A stretch of 64,000 nucleotides of DNA from the NCBI RefSeq assembly GCF_012641405.1, contig NZ_JABAII010000011.1:1-64000 (forward strand). Direction: 5' to 3'. The DNA is from Rhizobium sp. P40RR-XXII. Its GTDB lineage: Bacteria > Pseudomonadota > Alphaproteobacteria > Rhizobiales > Rhizobiaceae. Shown in pieces: positions 19,168 to 27,914 of the stretch (the stretch's first letter is position 1; each line of letters opens with the position of its first letter). The position numbers and the translations under genes are program-made. Below the pieces are notes generated by a model. The model searched no databases. It saw only the letters and a list, made by a program, of their open reading frames with translations, and was not told the origin of the DNA.

Positions 19168-19482
19168 ATGAGCGGATTTACCCTTTCCGACCTCGAACAT
19201 ATCGTCGAGGAGCGCTCCAAGGCTTCGCCCGAGGAATCCTGGACGGCGAAGCTTATTGCTGGCGGCCAGCCGAAGGCGGCGAAGAAACTGGGCGAGGAGG
19301 CGATCGAAGCCGTAATGGCTGCCGTCACCAACGATCGCGACAACCTTACTTATGAGGCCGCCGATCTGCTATATCACCTTATGGTCGTGTTGAAGATTGC
19401 CGACATTCCGTTGCAGAATGTCATGGGTGAGCTCGAAAGGCGCACTACTCAATCCGGCCTTCAAGAGAAGGCAAGCCGGTAA
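19168..19482 (+). CDS. hisE: Phosphoribosyl-ATP pyrophosphatase
   Basis: A 104-residue all-alpha MazG-like hydrolase. It removes pyrophosphate from phosphoribosyl-ATP in the second step of histidine synthesis. The signature metal-binding residues are in [14 protein letters not shown] and the [12 protein letters not shown] helix. It is monofunctional: the HisI cyclohydrolase domain found fused in enterobacteria is absent. The ATG with AGGAGA upstream is well placed. A longer in-frame reading from 18964 would overlap hisF extensively and is rejected. coaA follows after only 6 bp. Confidence 0.96.
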   Translation: MSGFTLSDLEHIVEERSKASPEESWTAKLIAGGQPKAAKKLGEEAIEAVMAAVTNDRDNLTYEAADLLYHLMVVLKIADIPLQNVMGELERRTTQSGLQEKASR

Positions 19483-19488
19483 AACGCA

Positions 19489-20484
19489 ATGACGATAGCC
19501 ACCAAGACCGAGCCAGCACACGAGACACTCGATATTTTCCAGGCCAAAGCCTATTCGCCCTATTATTTCTTTTCCTCGGAAGAGTGGGCGAAATTCCGGG
19601 CCGACACGCCGCTGACGCTGACCGCCGACGAAGTGAAGCGGCTGCGCTCCATGGGGGACCCGATCGATCTCGACGAAGTCAGGCGCATCTATCTGTCGCT
19701 GTCACGACTGCTCTCCTCGCATGTGGAATCCTCACAAATCCTGTTTGAGCAGCGCAATCGGTTCCTCAGCCTTTCCGACATCGCCAAGACGCCGTTCGTC
19801 ATCGGCATCGCCGGCTCGGTCGCCGTCGGCAAATCCACCACGGCCCGTATCCTGAAGGAATTGCTGGGCCGCTGGCCGTCGAGCCCGAAGGTCGATCTCG
19901 TCACCACGGACGGTTTTCTCTATCCGAACGCCGAATTGCAGCGCCGCAACCTGATGCAGCGCAAGGGTTTTCCGGAAAGCTACGACACAGCAGCGCTGCT
20001 GCGCTTCCTTTCGGCTATCAAGGCCGGCCAGCCGAACGTGCAGGCGCCCTCCTATTCGCATCTTGTGTATGACGTGCTGCCGAACGAGTTCAAGACCGTC
20101 GACCGCCCGGATATCCTGATCTTCGAGGGTATCAACGTGCTGCAGTCGCGGCATCTGCCAGCTGATGGCAAGATCGTGCCGATGGTCTCGGATTTCTTCG
20201 ACTTCTCGATCTATATCGACGCCGACGAGGAGCTGATCCACAACTGGTATGTCGCCCGCTTCATGCGGTTGCGCGAAACGGCGTTCCGCGACCCCAACTC
20301 CTTCTTCCACCGCTACGCCTCGATCAGCGAAGAAGAGGCGCTGGCGATTGCCGAGGGACTCTGGAAGAACATCAACCTGAAGAACCTGCGCCAGAACATT
20401 CTGCCGACGCGCCCGCGCGCCGACCTTATCCTGCAGAAGGGCAAGAATCATCTGATCGAGCAGGTGGCACTCAGGAAGCTTTGA
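19489..20484 (+). CDS. coaA: Type I pantothenate kinase
   Basis: A 331-residue P-loop kinase that phosphorylates pantothenate, the committed step of coenzyme A synthesis. The Walker [10 protein letters not shown] is at 109-117. The [16 protein letters not shown] N-terminal block (here [12 protein letters not shown]) and the [10 protein letters not shown] catalytic segment are typical of bacterial type I CoaA, as is IFEGINVLQ. It begins 6 bp after hisE and so probably rides on the his transcript, an arrangement shared by other rhizobia. It ends 3 bp from the stop of the convergent alkB gene. No clear terminator is seen between them. Confidence 0.96.
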   Translation: MTIATKTEPAHETLDIFQAKAYSPYYFFSSEEWAKFRADTPLTLTADEVKRLRSMGDPIDLDEVRRIYLSLSRLLSSHVESSQILFEQRNRFLSLSDIAKTPFVIGIAGSVAVGKSTTARILKELLGRWPSSPKVDLVTTDGFLYPNAELQRRNLMQRKGFPESYDTAALLRFLSAIKAGQPNVQAPSYSHLVYDVLPNEFKTVDRPDILIFEGINVLQSRHLPADGKIVPMVSDFFDFSIYIDADEELIHNWYVARFMRLRETAFRDPNSFFHRYASISEEEALAIAEGLWKNINLKNLRQNILPTRPRADLILQKGKNHLIEQVALRKL

Positions 20485-20487
20485 GGG

Positions 20488-21096
20488 TCAGGGTTGAACG
20501 CGCCTGAGCGTCAGGTTGATCCGCCCGCCGTTCTTCAGCAATGTCGACGTGGCCGGGTAGATGCGATCGACGCCGTGAAAACACAGCCTTCCCTCGCCGC
20601 CGAGAACGACGATATCGCCGCTGGAAAGCTTGAAGGATAGCGTGCGATCATCGCGGCTGAGACCGCCGACCCGAAAAAGGCAGGTGTTGCCGAGCGAGAT
20701 CGACAGTACGGGCGCGTTGAGATCCTGTTCGTCGCGATCCTGATGCAGGCCCATGCGGGCATCGTCAGAGTAGAAATTGACGAGACAGGCCTCCGGCGGT
20801 TTTTCATAGCCTGCTATATCACTCCAGAAATCGAGCAGTTGCGACGGCATGGCCGGCCAGGGGCGACCGGTGACCGGATGTGTCGGCTGGTAGCGGTAGC
20901 CGCGCTGCTTGTCCGTGACCCAGCCAAGCGAGCCGCAATTGGTCATCCGCACCGACATTTCCTTGCCCGTGCCGGGCATGACCGGCGTGTAGAGCGGCGC
21001 CTCGGCCACGACGACGCGGATTGCTTCGACCAGCGCTTCCTGGGCGGAACGATCGAGATAATCAGGCAGATGGCGAATTCCGTTGGGGAGCAGCAT
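20488..21096 (-). CDS. alkB: Alpha-ketoglutarate-dependent dioxygenase AlkB
   Basis: A 202-residue Fe(II)/2-oxoglutarate dioxygenase. It repairs 1-methyladenine and 3-methylcytosine in DNA or RNA by oxidative demethylation. The iron ligands are His118 and Asp120 in GLHQDRDE and His174 in CFHGVDRI. The 2-oxoglutarate and substrate arginines are R192 and R198 in GRINLTLRR. The start MLLPNGIRHLPDYL fits the family; a reading 42 bp longer is not supported. No adjacent ada or other adaptive-response gene is present. The gene is convergent with coaA. Confidence 0.93.
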   Translation of the reverse strand: MLLPNGIRHLPDYLDRSAQEALVEAIRVVVAEAPLYTPVMPGTGKEMSVRMTNCGSLGWVTDKQRGYRYQPTHPVTGRPWPAMPSQLLDFWSDIAGYEKPPEACLVNFYSDDARMGLHQDRDEQDLNAPVLSISLGNTCLFRVGGLSRDDRTLSFKLSSGDIVVLGGEGRLCFHGVDRIYPATSTLLKNGGRINLTLRRVQP

Positions 21097-21156
21097 TTTT
21101 TGGTTCCTGCGATGGTGCCGGTCAGGTGAAGATATCATTGCCGCGTTATTGTGCCT

Positions 21157-21301
21157 GGCCCCTCACCCCGACCCTCTCCCCGCAAGCGGGGGCGAGGAGT
21201 CTATCTTGCCTTAAGCGGGCTCTTTACAAACAGAGGCTTTGCGGCTTCGTGCGCTTGTCCCTTCTCCCCGCAATGCGGGGAGAAGGCCAGGATGAGGGGC
21301 C
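21157..21301. repeat. RIME1-like intergenic mosaic element
   Basis: The element starts CCCCTCACCCCGACCCTC and ends GGCCAGGATGAGGGGCC, so its ends are roughly inverted. Inside are two hairpins: CCCCGCAAGCGGGG and CTTCTCCCCGCAATGCGGGGAGAAG. This closely resembles the rhizobial RIME1 repeat family described from the chvI region of Rhizobium and relatives (identification from memory). It lies between the divergent-from-nothing ends of alkB (start) and arfB (stop) on the minus strand and is not coding. Confidence 0.75.
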
Positions 21302-21387
21302 AGACAAGGAGTCACGGCAAACTCGCTCTCACCCAACAACCACCATTTTCATCCAACCGAACCAAAACCACAGCCCGAAAAGCCGGC

Positions 21388-21822
21388 CTAATCGCCACCC
21401 GGCTTGCCGCGCATCTTCTTGACCTCGGAACGACCGGATTTTTCCTTCAGCCGGCGCTCGATCGACCCCTTGGTCGGCTTGGTCTTCTTGCGTGGCGGCG
21501 GCGGCGGGGCGGCGGCTTCGAGGATCAGTTCCTTCAGGCGCTCGCGCGCGTCCTCGCGGTTGCGATCCTGGCTGCGGAAACGGCTGGCCTCGATCATCAG
21601 CACGCCATCCTTCGAGACACGCCGACCGGCAAGCTTGACGGCATTCGCCTTGACTCGATCCGTCAGCGAGGGAGAGTTCTGGACATTGAAGAAAAGCTGG
21701 ACAGCCGTTGCGACCTTGTTGACGTTCTGACCGCCGGGACCACCCGCCAGAACGAACTGTTCCGTCAGCTCCCAGCCGGCAATCGTGATCCGGTCGTTGA
21801 TGTAAAGCGCTTCGCTGGCCAT
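21388..21822 (-). CDS. arfB: Alternative ribosome-rescue factor ArfB (peptidyl-tRNA hydrolase)
   Basis: A 144-residue single-domain release factor-like protein, the usual length for ArfB/YaeJ. The GGQ catalytic motif is at residues 30-32 in AGGPGGQNVNK. The C-terminal tail is basic and Lys/Arg-rich (RKKTKPTKGSIERRLKEKSG), the part that enters the empty mRNA channel of stalled ribosomes. It hydrolyses peptidyl-tRNA on non-stop ribosomes. The decoding domain of RF1/RF2 is absent. It stands alone between the RIME1-like element and the pckA terminator. Confidence 0.95.
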   Translation of the reverse strand: MASEALYINDRITIAGWELTEQFVLAGGPGGQNVNKVATAVQLFFNVQNSPSLTDRVKANAVKLAGRRVSKDGVLMIEASRFRSQDRNREDARERLKELILEAAAPPPPPRKKTKPTKGSIERRLKEKSGRSEVKKMRGKPGGD

Positions 21823-21882
21823 GATTTTCTCCGCGCCTGTCTATCCCACATCAGTGCGCGGTTGAAAACTACTGCCGAATAA

Positions 21883-21917
21883 AATGAAACCCGGCGACCT
21901 GGCCGCCGGGTTTCACG
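21883..21917 (-). terminator. Rho-independent terminator of pckA
   Basis: An 11-bp perfect stem (21886-21896 with 21904-21914) has a 7-nt loop. On the minus strand it is followed by ATTTTATT. It sits about 25 bp after the pckA stop. Confidence 0.88.
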
Positions 21918-21940
21918 TGAGTCGTTCCCACTGTGGATGA

Positions 21941-23554
21941 TTATTCTGCAGCGACCGGCATTCCCGGCGCGGCATCGCGAACGTTGCCGTCGACGTGATC
22001 CTCGAACTTGGCGAAGTTGGTGACGAACATCTGCACCAGCTTCTCGGCCTGCGCATCATAGGCATCGCCATCGGCCCAGGTGGAGCGCGGGTCGAGGATG
22101 GCGCTGTCGACGCCCTCGACGGCAACGGGGACCGCGAAGCCGAAGTTCGGATCGATGCGGAACTCAACATTGTCGAGAGCGCCCTTCAGGGCAGCGGCCA
22201 GCAGGGCGCGCGTCGCCTTGATCGGCATGCGGCCTCCCTTGCCGTAGGCGCCACCAGTCCAGCCGGTGTTGACTAGCCAGCAACGAGCGCCGTGGCGGGC
22301 GATCAGCTCCTTTAGTAGGTTGCCGTATTCGGCCGGATGGCGCGGCATGAAGGGAGCGCCGAAGCAGGTCGAGAAGGTAGCTTCCGGCTCGACGACGCCC
22401 TTTTCCGTGCCGGCGACCTTGGCGGTGTAGCCGGATAGGAAGTGGTACATTGCCTGGTCCGGCGTCAGCTTGGCGATCGGCGGCATGACGCCGAAGGCAT
22501 CGGCCGTCAGCATGATGATCGTCTCGGGATGGCCTGTCATGCCGGATTCCGAAGCGTTCGGGATGAAATGCAGCGGATAGGCGCTGCGGGTGTTTTCCGT
22601 CAGCGAGCCATCGTCGAGATCCGGACGGCCATGCTCATCGAGCACGACATTTTCCAGCACGGTGCCGAAACGGCGGGTCGTTGCGTAGATTTCCGGTTCG
22701 GCTTCCGCCGACAGACGAATGGTCTTGGCGTAGCAGCCGCCTTCGAAGTTGAAGATGCCGTTTTCGCCCCAGCCATGCTCGTCGTCGCCGATGAGCGTGC
22801 GGGTCGGATCGGCCGACAACGTCGTCTTGCCTGTGCCAGACAAGCCGAAGAAGATCGCGGCATCGCCTTCGGGACCGACATTGGCCGAGCAGTGCATCGG
22901 CATGACGCCGCGCTCCGGCAGCATGTAGTTCAATGCCGTGAACACCGATTTCTTCATTTCGCCGGCATAGGACGTACCGCCGATCAGGACGATGCCGTTG
23001 ACGAAGTCGCAGGCGATCACCGTCTCGGTGCGGCAGCCATGGCGCTCCGGATCGGCGCGGAAGCTCGGCAGATCGATGATCGTCAGTTGCGGCACGAAGC
23101 TTTCGAGCGCGATGCGCTCCGGCCGGATCAACAGATTGCGGATGAACAGCGAGTGCCAGGCGAATTCGGTGACGACGCGCGTCGGCAGTGCATATTCGAC
23201 GTCAGCGCCGCCAATCAGATCCTGGACGAACAGGTCCTTGCCGCGTGCATGCGCCAGCATATCTTCATGCAGCAGCTCGAAATGTTCCGGCGACATCGGC
23301 TTGTTGTTATCCCACCAGATCTGATCTTCGGTGGTGGCGTTGCGCACGACGAACTTGTCCTTCGGGGAACGGCCGGTGTGCTGTCCGGTCAGAGCCCTGA
23401 GCGCACCGTCGGCGGTCAGATCGGCTTCCTGACGGCGAATCGCTTCCTCGTAAAGGTGGGCTTCCATGAGGTTATAGCGAACACTGGCGGCGGCTCCCAA
23501 GCCGATCGATCCCAGTTCGGTTGCGGGATTGCGAACGCCGAATTGCTCCATCAC
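21941..23554 (-). CDS. pckA: Phosphoenolpyruvate carboxykinase (ATP)
   Basis: A 537-residue ATP-dependent PEP carboxykinase of standard length. It converts oxaloacetate to PEP, the first step of gluconeogenesis during growth on C4-dicarboxylates. The kinase-1 loop GLSGTGKTT is at 237-245. The signature [12 protein letters not shown] is at 192-203, with [18 protein letters not shown] carrying the metal-binding kinase-2 acids. The arginine of the substrate site lies in TGRSPKDK. The divergent neighbour is chvI, and the roughly 330-bp gap carries A/T-rich palindromes likely to control pckA. An ATG one codon later is an equally possible start. Confidence 0.97.
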   Translation of the reverse strand: MMEQFGVRNPATELGSIGLGAAASVRYNLMEAHLYEEAIRRQEADLTADGALRALTGQHTGRSPKDKFVVRNATTEDQIWWDNNKPMSPEHFELLHEDMLAHARGKDLFVQDLIGGADVEYALPTRVVTEFAWHSLFIRNLLIRPERIALESFVPQLTIIDLPSFRADPERHGCRTETVIACDFVNGIVLIGGTSYAGEMKKSVFTALNYMLPERGVMPMHCSANVGPEGDAAIFFGLSGTGKTTLSADPTRTLIGDDEHGWGENGIFNFEGGCYAKTIRLSAEAEPEIYATTRRFGTVLENVVLDEHGRPDLDDGSLTENTRSAYPLHFIPNASESGMTGHPETIIMLTADAFGVMPPIAKLTPDQAMYHFLSGYTAKVAGTEKGVVEPEATFSTCFGAPFMPRHPAEYGNLLKELIARHGARCWLVNTGWTGGAYGKGGRMPIKATRALLAAALKGALDNVEFRIDPNFGFAVPVAVEGVDSAILDPRSTWADGDAYDAQAEKLVQMFVTNFAKFEDHVDGNVRDAAPGMPVAAE

Positions 23555-23657
23555 ATTTTCCTCTACAAAGGGGCTTGGCCGTTAGAACTATCTAAAGCGT
23601 AGAGGGCTCTTTTTAAAAGCACAAGAGCAAAAAACAAAAAAACTTTAATGATATCAG

Positions 23658-23704
23658 TTATTTAATCGATTTAAATAAACATCGATAATTTTAAATCGTT
23701 TGAA
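23658..23704 (-). promoter_or_regulatory. A/T-rich palindromes in the pckA/chvI intergenic region, LacI-type operators
   Basis: The TTTAATCGATTTAAA box (centre CG at 23667-23668) and TTAAATCGTTTGAA box (centre CG at 23697-23698) are imperfect palindromes with a central CG, the pattern recognised by LacI/GalR repressors. Their centres are 30 bp apart, and ATCGAT (centre 23683-23684) lies between. The outer halves also pair as a longer inverted repeat CGATTTAAA ... TTTAAATCG. In Sinorhizobium a LacI-family protein, PckR, controls pckA; assigning these boxes to PckR is inference. Confidence 0.5.
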
Positions 23705-23884
23705 TGAGGCATGGCGAGATGTTTCGTCGCACAACCATTGCGCAAGGGTTTTTCTCCGCGACAATCCTCCCCTTTATCTTTGCCACAATTTGTTCCACCT
23801 TTATCCCCATAAGCGCGCCAGGTTACCGCCGACCGAGCTGGCAGACCGCCTGGGCTGGATTCCAAATCCGGGAGACGCGCACTG

Positions 23885-24634
23885 ATGACGGAGACGAACA
23901 CCATGTTGACAATCGCGCTCGTTGACGACGACCGCAATATCCTCACTTCCGTATCGATTGCATTGGAAGCAGAGGGATATAAGGTAGAAACCTATACGGA
24001 CGGAGCCTCGGCGCTCGACGGCCTGCTTGCCCGGCCGCCTCAACTAGCGATCTTCGATATCAAGATGCCGCGCATGGATGGCATGGAGCTGCTGCGCCGC
24101 CTGCGCCAGAAATCCGATATACCGGTGATCTTCCTGACCTCGAAGGATGAAGAGATCGACGAGCTTTTCGGCCTGAAAATGGGCGCCGACGACTTCATTA
24201 CCAAGCCATTCTCGCAGCGTCTGCTGGTCGAGCGCGTCAAGGCGGTGCTCCGCCGCGCCTCGGCCCGCGAAGCCGCGAATGCTGCAGGCGGCAATGCGGC
24301 CGCCAAGCCGGGTGCGCCGCAACAGGCCCGTTCGCTGGAACGCGGCCAGCTCGTCATGGACCAGGAACGGCACACCTGCACCTGGAAGGGCGAGCCGGTG
24401 ACGCTGACCGTCACGGAATTCCTCATCCTGCATTCCCTTGCGCAACGCCCCGGCGTTGTGAAGAGCCGCGACGCCCTGATGGACGCCGCCTACGACGAGC
24501 AGGTCTATGTCGACGACCGCACGATCGACAGCCACATCAAGCGGTTGCGCAAGAAATTCAAGATGGTCGACCTCGATTTTGATATGATCGAGACGCTGTA
24601 TGGCGTCGGCTATCGCTTCCGCGAAGCCGCCTGA
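23885..24634 (+). CDS. chvI: Response regulator ChvI
   Basis: A 249-residue OmpR/PhoB-type response regulator. The receiver has acidic residues in [10 protein letters not shown] and phospho-acceptor D58 in [12 protein letters not shown] and K are in FLTSKDEE and FITKPFS. A low-complexity Ala/Gly linker (about 133-155) precedes the winged-helix domain ending [18 protein letters not shown] and YGVGYRF. With ChvG it controls acid response, envelope, exopolysaccharide and motility genes, and is essential or symbiosis-critical in rhizobia. A second start six codons later ([10 protein letters not shown], 23903) has GGAG well spaced in front and may be the real one. It is divergent from pckA; chvG is 46 bp downstream. 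Confidence 0.95.
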   Translation: MTETNTMLTIALVDDDRNILTSVSIALEAEGYKVETYTDGASALDGLLARPPQLAIFDIKMPRMDGMELLRRLRQKSDIPVIFLTSKDEEIDELFGLKMGADDFITKPFSQRLLVERVKAVLRRASAREAANAAGGNAAAKPGAPQQARSLERGQLVMDQERHTCTWKGEPVTLTVTEFLILHSLAQRPGVVKSRDALMDAAYDEQVYVDDRTIDSHIKRLRKKFKMVDLDFDMIETLYGVGYRFREAA

Positions 24635-24680
24635 TAGTTAACTGGACCATAGACCATACGGCGGGCGATGGAATAAGAGC

Positions 24681-26519
24681 ATGCGGACGGGGTCGCCGAT
24701 CCCGTCCTTCGAAAGGGCCGTTGGCTTGGCACAGCTAGTGCAGGATAGAGAGATAGACGACTCGGAAAGCCCGAGCGGCGCTCGAATCGCGCGCCGGCGC
24801 TGGACCCATCCCTTCGTCCTGATCCGCCGCATCTTCGGCAATGCCGTCTTTTCGAGCCTGACGCGGCGTATCCTGTTCTTCAATCTCGCCGCCCTCGTCG
24901 TCCTCGTCGGCGGCATTCTCTACCTCAACCAGTTCCGTGAGGGCCTGATCGACGCCCGCGTCGAAAGCCTGCTGACGCAGGGCGAGATCATCGCAGGCGC
25001 CGTCTCGGCTTCGGCATCGGTCGACACCAACTCCATCACCATCGATCCGCAGAAGCTCCTGGAGCTGCAGGCCGGCCAGAGCATCACGCCCGTTCCAAAC
25101 GACGAAGACCTGGAATTCCCGATCGATCCGGAAAAGGTGGCGCCGGTGCTGACCCGGCTGATTTCGCCGACGCGCACCCGCGCCCGCATCTTCGACGCTG
25201 ATGCCAATCTGCTGCTCGACAGCCGCCATCTTTATTCGCGCGGCCAGGTGCTGCGTTACGATCTGCCGCCGGTCGACGACGAGAAGCAGAGCTGGTCCGA
25301 CTGGTTCAGCGGGTTGCTCAACAAGATGCTGCAGCCGGGCAACTTGCCTGTATATAAGGAGGCACCCGGCGGCGACGGCTCGATCTATCCGGAAGTCATG
25401 AACGCGCTAACGGGTGTGCGCGGCGCGGTCGTCCGCACCACGGAAAAGGGCGAACTGATCGTTTCCGTCGCCGTGCCGATCCAGCGCTTCCGCGCTGTTC
25501 TCGGTGTCTTGCTGCTCTCGACCCAGGCCGGCGACATCGACAAGATCGTTCATGCCGAGCGTCTGGCGATCATGCGCGTCTTTGGCGTCGCGACGCTTGT
25601 CAATGTCGTGCTGTCACTGCTTTTATCCTCCACCATCGCCAATCCGCTGCGCCGGCTCTCGGCCGCGGCCATCCGCGTGCGCCGCGGCGGGGCGAAGGAG
25701 CGTGAGGAAATTCCGGATTTCTCGGCCCGCCAGGACGAGATCGGCAACCTCTCGATCGCGCTTCGTGACATGACGTCGGCTCTCTACGACCGCATCGACG
25801 CGATCGAAAGTTTCGCGGCCGATGTCAGCCATGAACTCAAGAACCCCCTCACGTCGCTCCGCAGCGCGGTTGAAACCCTGCCGCTCGCCAAGAGCGACGA
25901 TTCCAAGAAGCGTCTGATGGACGTAATCCAGCATGACGTCCGCCGCCTCGACCGCCTGATCAGCGACATTTCCGACGCCTCGCGTCTCGACGCGGAACTC
26001 GCCCGCTCGGATGAAAAAGCGCTCGATCTGGAAGTGCTGCTGCGCGACATGATCGACATTTCCCGTCAGGTCGGCCACAGCAAGAGGGCGGTCGAGATCG
26101 AATATGTGGCCGACCCCAAGCCGGCCAACAAAGCAAAGTTCACCGTCGTCGGTCACGATCTGCGTATCGGCCAGATTATCACCAATCTTATTGAAAACGC
26201 TCGATCTTTTGTTCCGAACGGCACCGGCAAGATCACGGTGCGGCTGACGCGCACGAGAACGCGCTGTATCATCTATATCGAGGATAACGGCCCCGGCATC
26301 CAGGCCGAAAACATCGATCGCATCTTCGAGCGTTTCTATACCGACCGGCCGGAATCGGAAGGTTTCGGGCAGAATTCAGGCCTTGGCCTGTCGATCAGCC
26401 GGCAGATCGCCGAGGCGCATGGCGGCTCGCTACGCGCCGAGAACATCGTCGACAGCGATGGCACGACGCTGCTCGGCGCCCGCTTCATCCTGTCGTTGCC
26501 CGCGCAGACACAGGCGTGA
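24681..26519 (+). CDS. chvG: Sensor histidine kinase ChvG (ExoS)
   Basis: A 612-residue inner-membrane kinase. An N-terminal cytoplasmic stretch of about 60 residues is followed by a first membrane helix at about 64-82. A periplasmic sensor domain runs to about 295, then a second membrane helix (about 299-316) and a HAMP domain. Phospho-acceptor His384 is in DVSHELKNPLTSL. The ATPase domain has NLIENARSFV, EDNGPGIQ and GLGLSISRQIAEAHGG. In rhizobia the periplasmic protein ExoR restrains ChvG until acid triggers its degradation; exoR is not in this window. The stop overlaps the GTG start of hprK (GTGA). Confidence 0.95.
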   Translation: MRTGSPIPSFERAVGLAQLVQDREIDDSESPSGARIARRRWTHPFVLIRRIFGNAVFSSLTRRILFFNLAALVVLVGGILYLNQFREGLIDARVESLLTQGEIIAGAVSASASVDTNSITIDPQKLLELQAGQSITPVPNDEDLEFPIDPEKVAPVLTRLISPTRTRARIFDADANLLLDSRHLYSRGQVLRYDLPPVDDEKQSWSDWFSGLLNKMLQPGNLPVYKEAPGGDGSIYPEVMNALTGVRGAVVRTTEKGELIVSVAVPIQRFRAVLGVLLLSTQAGDIDKIVHAERLAIMRVFGVATLVNVVLSLLLSSTIANPLRRLSAAAIRVRRGGAKEREEIPDFSARQDEIGNLSIALRDMTSALYDRIDAIESFAADVSHELKNPLTSLRSAVETLPLAKSDDSKKRLMDVIQHDVRRLDRLISDISDASRLDAELARSDEKALDLEVLLRDMIDISRQVGHSKRAVEIEYVADPKPANKAKFTVVGHDLRIGQIITNLIENARSFVPNGTGKITVRLTRTRTRCIIYIEDNGPGIQAENIDRIFERFYTDRPESEGFGQNSGLGLSISRQIAEAHGGSLRAENIVDSDGTTLLGARFILSLPAQTQA

Positions 26520-26980
26520 GCGCCCGCATGACCGACGACGCGACCAATATCCACGCGACTGCAATCGTCATCGGCGGGACCGGATTCCTGTTTCTCGGCC
26601 CCTCGGGCAGCGGCAAATCCACCCTTGCCTTCTCATGCCTGGCGGCGGCCAAACCGCTCGGACTTGCGGCGAGCCTGATTGCCGATGATCGCGTGTTGAT
26701 AGCCAAGCGCAACGGTTCCACCATCGCCGAATGTCCGCCCTCAATCGCCGGATTAATGGAAATCCGTTATACCGGGATTGTTCGGATGCCTTATGTTTCG
26801 CGGGGCGAAATGCACTTCGCCGTTCGCGCGGTGGACCCGGCAGCGGCCGAAAGGCTGCCGCCGGAGGACGAGCAGATCGATATCACCGACTCCATCAGGT
26901 TGCCCCTGATCCGTCTGGCCGCAACCTCCACGAATCCCCTCGCCGTCATAATGGCGAAAATCGGCGCGAGTTTCGATTAA
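26516..26980 (+). CDS. hprK: HPr kinase/phosphorylase, short alphaproteobacterial form
   Basis: A 154-residue protein corresponding only to the C-terminal kinase domain of HprK (Gram-positive HprK is about 310). The P-loop GPSGSGKST is at 28-36, followed by the ADDRVLI segment and the GLMEIRYTGIVRMP signature. It would phosphorylate a serine of HPr, encoded two genes on. The GTG at 26516 overlaps the chvG stop; an ATG at 26528 is the alternative and would still leave the P-loop intact. Placement between chvG and the PTS genes links two-component and PTS signalling in one operon. Confidence 0.9.
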   Translation: MSARMTDDATNIHATAIVIGGTGFLFLGPSGSGKSTLAFSCLAAAKPLGLAASLIADDRVLIAKRNGSTIAECPPSIAGLMEIRYTGIVRMPYVSRGEMHFAVRAVDPAAAERLPPEDEQIDITDSIRLPLIRLAATSTNPLAVIMAKIGASFD

Positions 26981-27132
26981 ACGGCCATTTAGGCCCGCAT
27001 AGGCATGCAAATCCTATATTTTAAGCTTGCACTTCGCCTTTTCATCGCCAAGATGTCCCCCCACCGGTGGACGACATTGCTGCATTGCGATATTGGCCAC
27101 CTGTTTGCGTATGCCATGGGAGCAGTAATATC

Positions 27133-27534
27133 ATGATTGGACTTGTGCTTGTCACTCATGGCAAGCTGGCTGAAGAGTTTCGGCATGCCGTCGAGCATGT
27201 CGTTGGTCCGCAGAAGTTCATAGAGACGGTATGCATTGGTCCCGAAGACGATATGGACAAGCGCCGGCAGGACATTCTGCAGGCCGTTGCCGGCGCCGAT
27301 GACGGGCACGGTGTCATCATCCTCACCGACATGTTCGGCGGCACTCCTTCCAATCTCGCAATCTCCGTCATGAATAGCGGCCACACCGAGGTCATCGCCG
27401 GCGTCAATCTGCCGATGCTGATCAAGCTCGCAGGCGTGCGCGGCGACAACAACATGGAAAGGGCCTTGGTGGAAGCTTCAGAGGCCGGGCGCAAATATAT
27501 CAATGTGGCCAGCCGTGTGCTCAGTGGCAAATAA
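27133..27534 (+). CDS. manX: PTS sugar transporter subunit IIA, mannose type (EIIA-Man)
   Basis: A 133-residue stand-alone EIIA of the mannose family. The phospho-accepting His9 is in LVLVTHGKLA, and the DMFGGTPSNLA block is characteristic. No EIIB or EIIC gene is adjacent, so in Rhizobiales it is viewed as part of a regulatory phosphorelay rather than sugar uptake. The start MIGLVLVTHG is chosen because the His lies near the N-terminus in this family; an earlier in-frame ATG adds unrelated residues. It lies 152 bp after hprK and 19 bp before ptsH. Confidence 0.92.
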   Translation: MIGLVLVTHGKLAEEFRHAVEHVVGPQKFIETVCIGPEDDMDKRRQDILQAVAGADDGHGVIILTDMFGGTPSNLAISVMNSGHTEVIAGVNLPMLIKLAGVRGDNNMERALVEASEAGRKYINVASRVLSGK

Positions 27535-27553
27535 CGAGGCAGACACAGCCCCC

Positions 27554-27829
27554 ATGACCGAGCTTTCCCGGGAACTCCTGATCATCAACAAACGGGGCCT
27601 GCATGCCCGTGCCTCGGCAAAATTCGTCCAGACCGTCGAGGCATACGACGCCGCCATCACCGTTTCGAGAGACGGCACCACCGTCGGCGGCAATTCGATC
27701 ATGGGCCTGATGATGCTGGCCGCAAGCCCCGGCTGCAGCGTGCTGGTGACCGCAAGCGGCAATCAGGCCGCCGAAGCGCTCGAGGCGCTCGACCAGCTGG
27801 TGGCAAACAAGTTCGGCGAGGAAATATAA
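27554..27829 (+). CDS. ptsH: Phosphocarrier protein HPr
   Basis: A 91-residue HPr. His17 in NKRGLHARAS takes phosphate from enzyme I and passes it to EIIA. Ser48 in GGNSIMGLMMLAA is the residue expected to be phosphorylated by HprK. Both sites are intact, so the kinase switch is plausible. The enzyme I gene (ptsP-type EINtr in rhizobia) is not present here. It is separated from ahcY by about 180 bp carrying an operator-like palindrome and a promoter. Confidence 0.95.
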   Translation: MTELSRELLIINKRGLHARASAKFVQTVEAYDAAITVSRDGTTVGGNSIMGLMMLAASPGCSVLVTASGNQAAEALEALDQLVANKFGEEI

Positions 27830-27851
27830 GTTTTCCTCCGTCCGCCACCGG

Positions 27852-27881
27852 GACATAAAGACATAAAGACCTCTTTATGTC
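27852..27881 (+). promoter_or_regulatory. Palindromic operator upstream of ahcY
   Basis: Two perfect 10-bp arms, GACATAAAGA (27860-27869) and TCTTTATGTC (27872-27881), flank a CC spacer. A further GACATAAAG half-site (27852-27860) precedes them. It ends 4 bp before the -35 box of the ahcY promoter. The shape fits a dimeric ArsR-type regulator; SahR/SamR-like regulators of the S-adenosylmethionine cycle are candidates, which is inference. Confidence 0.65.
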
Positions 27882-27885
27882 GTCA

Positions 27886-27914
27886 TTGATTTCCACCCTG
27901 AAGCCTGCTACACG
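27886..27914 (+). promoter_or_regulatory. Putative sigma70 promoter of ahcY
   Basis: TTGATT (27886-27891) and TACACG (27909-27914) are separated by exactly 17 bp. Transcription would start near 27921 and leave an untranslated leader of about 88 nt. The operator-like palindrome ends just upstream. Confidence 0.5.

Noticed and set aside
22442-23602. 386-codon plus-strand frame opposite pckA
   Set aside because: Antisense of PEP carboxykinase and partly in its promoter, no motif.
23700-23925. Small frames of 61-73 codons between pckA and chvI
   Set aside because: They lie in the promoter region and run into chvI in other frames; no ribosome-binding site or homology was seen.
26981-27132. Terminator between hprK and manX
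   Set aside because: The GGCCATTTAGGCC inverted repeat near 26983-26995 is short and has no T-run, so I could not support a terminator call.
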